Part shown: one piece after another, positions 59,960-64,000 of the stretch
How positions within the stretch are numbered: the stretch's first letter is position 1
Layout of the letters: every line of letters starts with the position of its first letter
Assembly: GCA_024233495.1 (NCBI GenBank)
Contig: JACKPM010000006.1
Coordinates: 40,002 to 104,001, forward strand
Direction: 5' to 3'
Length of the DNA stretch: 64,000 nt
From: Chlamydiales bacterium
GTDB taxonomy: Bacteria > Chlamydiota > Chlamydiia > Chlamydiales > JAAKFR01
Made by a program: the position numbers and the translations under genes
Notes under the pieces: generated by a model
Database searches by the model: none
What the model was told of the DNA's origin: nothing
What the model saw: the letters and a program-made list of their open reading frames with translations, nothing else

Positions 59960-61042
59960 ATGGCAAATCAATCCCCACCTTTATCCAACGAATTCCAATC
60001 TCAAGCACCCTCCTCTCGTACATACCATGCTGCAGATCCTATTCATGCTGAGATTCAGCGTATAGCATTTCAGTTTTTTACCAATCAATCTTTGCTGACC
60101 GTTTTAGCCCCTCCTTCATGGCCGCATGGACTAGTTACGCACCTACCTAGACATGCTAATAGTGCTCGATTACAAAATTATTATGTTATACCTGGACCTG
60201 GACTGGAACTGCCCCTAGACTCTCGTCCATTGCCGCTGTATGGACAGCCTCCTGCTCAATTCGGGCAGCCTAGACCTCAACAGCTCCCCGCAGCCCATAT
60301 TCAATTGCCCCCAATATCGTCTGTCCTCGCACTTGCTAGAGCCGGACGGGCTGGACAGCTCCCCGCAGCCTCTCCTCCATTGCCGCAGGCACCATCTTCC
60401 CCCTTACCTGCTGAAGATGAAGATTCTGAAGATGATGCTTCCTCCAATATCTCCTCCGATTCTTTTCCTGCACAAAAACCTGGACAAGTAGATGAGGAAG
60501 ATAACTGGGAGTCATATCTAAAAAAAGTTAAAAAATGGGCGGAGGCAAAGGCCTTACGCCAGAAAGAAAGCAGAAGTCTCTTCTGTAGTAATGCTGTCTG
60601 CATGCAATGTAATCCACCTATGGAATTTAATTCTTGGGACACCATTAAGGATCATTCACATAATTTTCACTCTAGTAGAATCCGCTGCTGGCACAAAAAT
60701 TGCAAAAAGACGACAAAAGTTTATTCCCTTGTTTGTTTTTATCGGCATTTTTCGACGCATGGATGTGGACAAATGATCTTTGTATGCGGAGATTGTGCTA
60801 AAAATGGTATGCGTGTACATGCTTTCAATAGATTCTCTAGTCTCCATGATCACCAAAAGTCATCTCATCCGTCACCTTCAGGAAAATCATTTAGAGTTAA
60901 TATAGAATTAAAGAACAGGAATCTTTCTTCCTTAGTGTGTACTGTGGTCTATCTTTTTAGCGAAGTGCCTTGTGACCGTACACGCAATCTACTATGTGAA
61001 AATCGTGATGATGAATTACTTAGAAGGGATTGTTTTTTTTAG
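59960..61042 (+). CDS. C2H2 zinc-finger protein, eukaryote-like effector candidate
   Basis: A 360-residue protein. Residues 75-150 are Pro/Gln-rich, 150-185 acidic Ser/Glu/Asp-rich. Three C2H2-type fingers follow: C214-C217-H232-H237, C243-C248-H263-H267 and C276-C279-H298-H303, with linkers lengthened from the classical type. No signal peptide or membrane helix is seen. C2H2 fingers of this kind are rare in bacteria outside the Ros family, so transfer from a eukaryotic host and action in the host nucleus is a fair inference. ATG at 59960; a TTG frame from 59924 is less likely. Confidence 0.78.
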   Translation: MANQSPPLSNEFQSQAPSSRTYHAADPIHAEIQRIAFQFFTNQSLLTVLAPPSWPHGLVTHLPRHANSARLQNYYVIPGPGLELPLDSRPLPLYGQPPAQFGQPRPQQLPAAHIQLPPISSVLALARAGRAGQLPAASPPLPQAPSSPLPAEDEDSEDDASSNISSDSFPAQKPGQVDEEDNWESYLKKVKKWAEAKALRQKESRSLFCSNAVCMQCNPPMEFNSWDTIKDHSHNFHSSRIRCWHKNCKKTTKVYSLVCFYRHFSTHGCGQMIFVCGDCAKNGMRVHAFNRFSSLHDHQKSSHPSPSGKSFRVNIELKNRNLSSLVCTVVYLFSEVPCDRTRNLLCENRDDELLRRDCFF

Positions 61043-61138
61043 AGTGTCCTGACTCTAGTAAGGCTAGAACAATAAAGTTTATTGACTAATTCGAGCTTAG
61101 CTCGCCGTACCATCTGTACTGTCATCGCTTGAGATCGG

Positions 61139-61200
61139 TCAATTGATGACAAAATCCCCAAAAGTTCTTGTTACCCAGCTTTAGGAACTTATTCAATAAC
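61139..61200. mobile_element. Decayed insertion-sequence end (right-end type)
   Basis: CAAAAGTTCTTGTTACCCAGC and TTTAGGAACTTATTCAA match the right part of the 44133-44360 remnant. No left end is found nearby and no transposase frame remains. The surrounding 61043-61350 shows no other gene. Confidence 0.5.
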
Positions 61201-61453
61201 AGGGAAAAAGACTCGCATCACTCTCGGACTTTAGAAACACAGCTCTTTTGAGACGAGCAACATTGTTTTTTTAGAGAAAAAGATTTCAAACAACGCTCAA
61301 ACTGACCATTGTCTCTAAATTTTTCTAATGTTATAGCTCATCGAACATTTATGCTCTTTAAGCGATCAACAACTAAATCCATAGAAGAGGCTGCAAGCGC
61401 TCTTCAAACAGCTGTGCAAGAAAATGGCTTTGGCATCATGCAAGTACACAATC

Positions 61454-61615
61454 TATAGTCAAATTGATTGAAAATTTTACAAATTCGTGCCAGATGGCAA
61501 AGCCAAAGTAAGCGCAAAGTTCGACTTAGACCATCAATGGTCTATGAGAACGAGCACGATCTTTGGTGAAGCCAAATGGTATGAATTTGTAAAATTTTCA
61601 ATCGATTTGACTATA
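61454..61615. mobile_element. Family A palindromic MITE-like element, copy 5
   Basis: A complete 162-bp copy with matched changes in both arms (AAATTGATTG at the left, CAATCGATTTG at the right), inside the DUF302 gene. Precise removal leaving one TA joins CTA-ATA in frame. Confidence 0.94.
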
Positions 61616-61790
61616 ATAGAGACGATGCAAAAAAAGGGCGTCCCTTTTGATCGCGAGTGCCAAATTTTTGAAATCTGCCAACCCCAGCAAGCTAAGAGAG
61701 TTTTGGAACAGAACATGAGCCTTTCAACTGCTCTTCCTTGTCGCATCTCACTTTACCAAGAGGGGTCTAAAACGATGATGGCCACTATTA

Positions 61791-61953
61791 GATGGTGTCG
61801 TCAAATTTTCTCCTTTGTGAGTCGAGAGATTTTCTAGGCAAAATGCGCAATCGAAAGCGAAGGGAGTAGCCAAAGCGCTACTTCCGAGGTTGCGAGGGCG
61901 CATTTTGGCAGAAAAGATCCGGCTGACAAAGGAGAAAATTTGACGACACCATC
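61791..61953. mobile_element. Family B palindromic MITE-like element
   Basis: A complete 163-bp copy with TA at 61789-61790 and 61954-61955, inside the same DUF302 gene. Precise removal leaving one TA gives ATT-AAA in frame. Confidence 0.94.
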
Positions 61954-62070
61954 TAAACCCACAGTCCTTTTAGCAATGTTTGGAGAGTCACAGTTAGAGG
62001 ATGTAGCCCAAGAAGTTGAAGAGGCAATCGTTAAAATAATGGAGTAAGCCTTAGCTGTGAGAGCACAACA

Positions 62071-62709
62071 TTAGTGAAGCTCATGGGTACGGTAGGTCTC
62101 TTCTATCTGGTCGATTGAAGAGATACAACAGTCAAGATCTTTAAGCAGGCCTGTTGAGATGTCGTAGACCCAGCCATGCACAGTGAGCTTTTTCTTGTTT
62201 GCCCATGCATTTTGTACGATGGTGGTATGGCAAACGTTAAGCACCTGGTAGAGCACATTGTGCTCAACAAGCGCTTTTGAACGCTCTTCCCCATCTTTGA
62301 TCGCATCAAGCTTCTCTTTTTCTTTCGCATATGTGTCACGAATAAGGCGAAGCCAGTTGTCAATAAGGCCCAGCTGATTGTTCTGCATTGCAGCCGCAAC
62401 ACCACCACAACCGTAGTGGCCACAGACAATTACGTGCTCCACTCCAAGATAATCCACTGCAAACTGCAAAACTGAAAGGTAGTTCAAATCTGTGTGTGCA
62501 CAGATATTGGCAATATTGCGGTGTACAAATACCTCACCCGGCTCTAGGCCTAGAATTTCATTTGCAGGAATGCGGCTGTCAGAACACCCAATCCATAAAT
62601 ACCTAGGCTTTTGCCCCTTGGCCATCTTCTCAAAAGCCTTAGGATCTTTCTCTTTGATCCCATCAGCCCAGAGTCGATTATTTTCAAAAAGTTGCTTTAG
62701 TTTACGCAT
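62071..62709 (-). CDS. can: Beta-class carbonic anhydrase
   Basis: A 212-residue zinc enzyme interconverting CO2 and bicarbonate. Zinc ligands C42 (with the D44-R46 dyad in CSDSRIP), H98 and C101 (CGHYGCGG) are all present, and the C-terminal HGWVYDISTG is conserved. Length fits the bacterial Can type. It is probably cytosolic, supplying bicarbonate to carboxylases. It lies 18 bp downstream of the photolyase on the same strand, so the two may be co-transcribed. Confidence 0.95.
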   Translation of the reverse strand: MRKLKQLFENNRLWADGIKEKDPKAFEKMAKGQKPRYLWIGCSDSRIPANEILGLEPGEVFVHRNIANICAHTDLNYLSVLQFAVDYLGVEHVIVCGHYGCGGVAAAMQNNQLGLIDNWLRLIRDTYAKEKEKLDAIKDGEERSKALVEHNVLYQVLNVCHTTIVQNAWANKKKLTVHGWVYDISTGLLKDLDCCISSIDQIEETYRTHELH

Positions 62710-62727
62710 AGGAGAATATTATACATC

Positions 62728-63909
62728 TTACTTATACTTTTTCAAAGCGCGTTCTCGCGCTTCGTTGTGATCAACAATGGGATTGAGCTGATCGGGAGCC
62801 CACTCATCTCGGTAAGCCGCTTTGGGATCAAACTTTTTTGCCTGCAGCTCAGGATTGAAAATGCGGAAATAGGGTGCTGAGTCAGGACCGCTTCCCGCCA
62901 CCCATTGCCAGTTAAAGGCGTTGAGAGCCTCATCCCCATCAACGAGTTTTTCCCAAAACCACCGCTCCCCTTTTCTCCAATCCACAAGCAAATCCTTCAC
63001 CAAAAAGGAGCCCACGATCATGCGGGCACGGTTATGAATCCAGCCGGTCTCCTCAAGCTCACGCATTGCTGCATCCACAATGCGGTAACCGGTTTTCCCC
63101 TTTTTCCAAGCTGAGAAGTAGCCCGGGTTGTTCTCCCACTTGAAGCGATTGAATTTGGGATCAAAGTTCTCAGTGCGCAGCTTGGGAAAGTGGTAAAGAA
63201 GGTAGTTGGCAAACTCGCGGAACATGAGTTCACGGGTAAAAGCATGGCTTCCATTTGTTGCCTGCCACACTTCATTCATGCTCAGCTCACCCCAGTTGAG
63301 GTGGGGAGAAAGGCACGACGTGCCATCCATGTCGATCCGGTCGCGCGTCTTGCTGTAGGAGGAGAGCCCCTTCTTTACAAATTGCGAGAGGCGGAGGCGC
63401 GCTGCTGCCTCGCCAGGCGTCCAGTACGCATCAAGATGTGACTGTTCTGCAGGAAATGCTTCGCTCTTCAGCTTTCCACTTGTCCACGACGGCACTCCCA
63501 GAGGTTTCTCTAGCAAGACACGTGCACTCCTATAGAAAGGTGTGAATACTTTAAAGTAGGTGCCCTGTTTGGTGAGCGTCTCATCGGGATCGATGAGATT
63601 GGGAGAAAAGGCATGCGTCTCAATTCCCACTCGTGGCGGTTTTTCCATATTGCAGTAGAGTGCATCTGCTCCACTTTGTACGATCGCCTTTTTGAGATCG
63701 CTTCGAATAACGAGCTGCTTCTTCCTTTTCGCAAGTTCCTTTTGGAGACCTGCGAGCGAACGTGAGAGCCAAAAGCGCTGCCCCGATCCAAGCCCGCTTT
63801 CTGGGCTGTAGAGCAAAATGAGCGGTTTTTTTGTTTGCGCTGCGGCTGAAAGAGCGGGGTTGTCGTGAAGGCGCAGGTCGCGTTTGAAAAGAACAATAGC
63901 AGGTTTCAT
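62728..63909 (-). CDS. phr: Deoxyribodipyrimidine photolyase/cryptochrome family
   Basis: A 393-residue FAD protein that repairs UV pyrimidine dimers with light. The start IVLFKRDLRLHDNPAL, the FAD-domain RELMFREFANYLLYHFP, RIVDAAMRELEETGWIHNRARM, LLVDWRKGERWFWEKLVDGD and NWQWVAGSGPDSAPYFRIFNP are all typical. It is shorter than most class I photolyases (about 450-480 residues), but both domains are represented. Its presence suggests that the organism meets light, as an environmental amoeba-associated bacterium would. Confidence 0.92.
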   Translation of the reverse strand: MKPAIVLFKRDLRLHDNPALSAAAQTKKPLILLYSPESGLGSGQRFWLSRSLAGLQKELAKRKKQLVIRSDLKKAIVQSGADALYCNMEKPPRVGIETHAFSPNLIDPDETLTKQGTYFKVFTPFYRSARVLLEKPLGVPSWTSGKLKSEAFPAEQSHLDAYWTPGEAAARLRLSQFVKKGLSSYSKTRDRIDMDGTSCLSPHLNWGELSMNEVWQATNGSHAFTRELMFREFANYLLYHFPKLRTENFDPKFNRFKWENNPGYFSAWKKGKTGYRIVDAAMRELEETGWIHNRARMIVGSFLVKDLLVDWRKGERWFWEKLVDGDEALNAFNWQWVAGSGPDSAPYFRIFNPELQAKKFDPKAAYRDEWAPDQLNPIVDHNEARERALKKYK

Positions 63910-63974
63910 ACACCCCTACATCTCATGCGATTAAAAAAATGTCAACAGCTTGTCCCGAATACAAAAGATGGAAA

Positions 63975-64000
63975 TATAGTCCAATCGGTTGAAAATTTTA
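63975..64000. mobile_element. Family A element cut by the window end
   Basis: TATAGTCCAATCGGTTGAAA and six more bases match the left end of family A with one change and run to the last base. The remainder lies beyond the window. Confidence 0.85.

Larger units (their letters stand above)
61351..62047 (+). pseudogene. DUF302 domain gene broken by one family A and one family B element
   Basis: The frame starts ATG at 61351 and reads 35 codons to CAC AAT C, where family A (61454-61615) begins. After it, IETMQKKGVPFDRECQIFEICQPQQ continues to ATG GCC ACT AT, where family B (61791-61953) begins, and then KPTVLLAMFGESQLEDVAQEVEEAIVKIME and a TAA at 62045. Removing each element with one TA restores one frame. 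The result matches the DUF302 family (EICxPxxA, LPCRISLY, KPTxLLxMF). Function of the intact protein is unknown. Confidence 0.9.

Noticed and set aside
61487..61615. Short open frames inside family A copies giving a similar peptide each time.
   Set aside because: They simply reflect copies of the same palindrome; starts and ends differ at each locus and no ribosome site is shared.

Overview
The window looks like a chromosome segment of a chlamydia-related bacterium (Chlamydiota, Parachlamydiales-type 'environmental' chlamydia). The reasons are an NTT-type ADP/ATP translocase, four tandem copies of a short MOMP-like porin whose C-terminal strand matches chlamydial MOMP, several small two-helix Inc-like proteins, and three eukaryote-like effector candidates: a 37-residue-repeat ankyrin protein, an F-box/WD40 protein with two membrane helices, and a C2H2 zinc-finger protein. 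No species is claimed.

Layout. 0-6.7 kb: ADP/ATP translocase, an adenylate kinase with a signal peptide, membrane proteins, a pseudouridine synthase and two Inc-like proteins. 6.7-9.9 kb: a probable polymorphic toxin with a type-50 C-terminal toxin domain, its immunity candidate, and an accessory gene carrying a nine-C tract. 10-17.3 kb: trehalose operon treS(-maltokinase)/treY/treZ, in which the kinase half lacks its catalytic aspartates. 17.3-24.2 kb: phosphoribosyltransferase, ankyrin effector, hydrolase, and a YXWGXW protein. 24.2-33.3 kb: redox and small-molecule genes, plus a two-gene operon of exported proteins (a methyltransferase and a chorismate-mutase-like protein). 33.6-39 kb: a GH15 glucoamylase/trehalase-type enzyme and the porin cluster. 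39-42 kb: attachment-family protein, EamA transporter, stand-alone LigD phosphoesterase, 23S rRNA methyltransferase. 42.5-49.6 kb: F-box/WD40 protein, three paralogous exported hydrolases, an ABC exporter. 49.8-57.3 kb: decayed genes, five tRNAs and housekeeping genes (TtcA-like, SurE, YitT-like, UbiX, UbiA, LOG). 57.4-64 kb: glycosyltransferase, phosphodiester glycosidase-like protein, zinc-finger effector, a DUF302 pseudogene, carbonic anhydrase and photolyase.

Two families of short palindromic mobile elements run through the window. Family A has five copies spanning exactly 162 bp (TATAGTC...GACTATA), one copy cut by the window end and one relic. Family B has full copies of exactly 163 bp (GATGGTG...CACCATC) at six loci, two of them nested or tandem. 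Both insert at TA. At 61.4-62.0 kb one element of each family interrupts the same DUF302 gene, and removing each with one TA restores the reading frame. Two other decayed genes (49.8 and 50.5 kb) behave the same way, and two intact genes now end on a TAG codon made at a family B boundary. These are MITE-like elements of the TA-targeting (IS630/mariner-like) kind. No transposase is present in the window.

How the genes may work together: the translocase and the exported adenylate kinase suggest handling of host adenylates at the cell surface. The trehalose operon and GH15 enzyme form a storage-sugar module. The porins, the Inc-like proteins, the exported enzymes and the eukaryote-like proteins together form a host-interaction repertoire spread between housekeeping genes.
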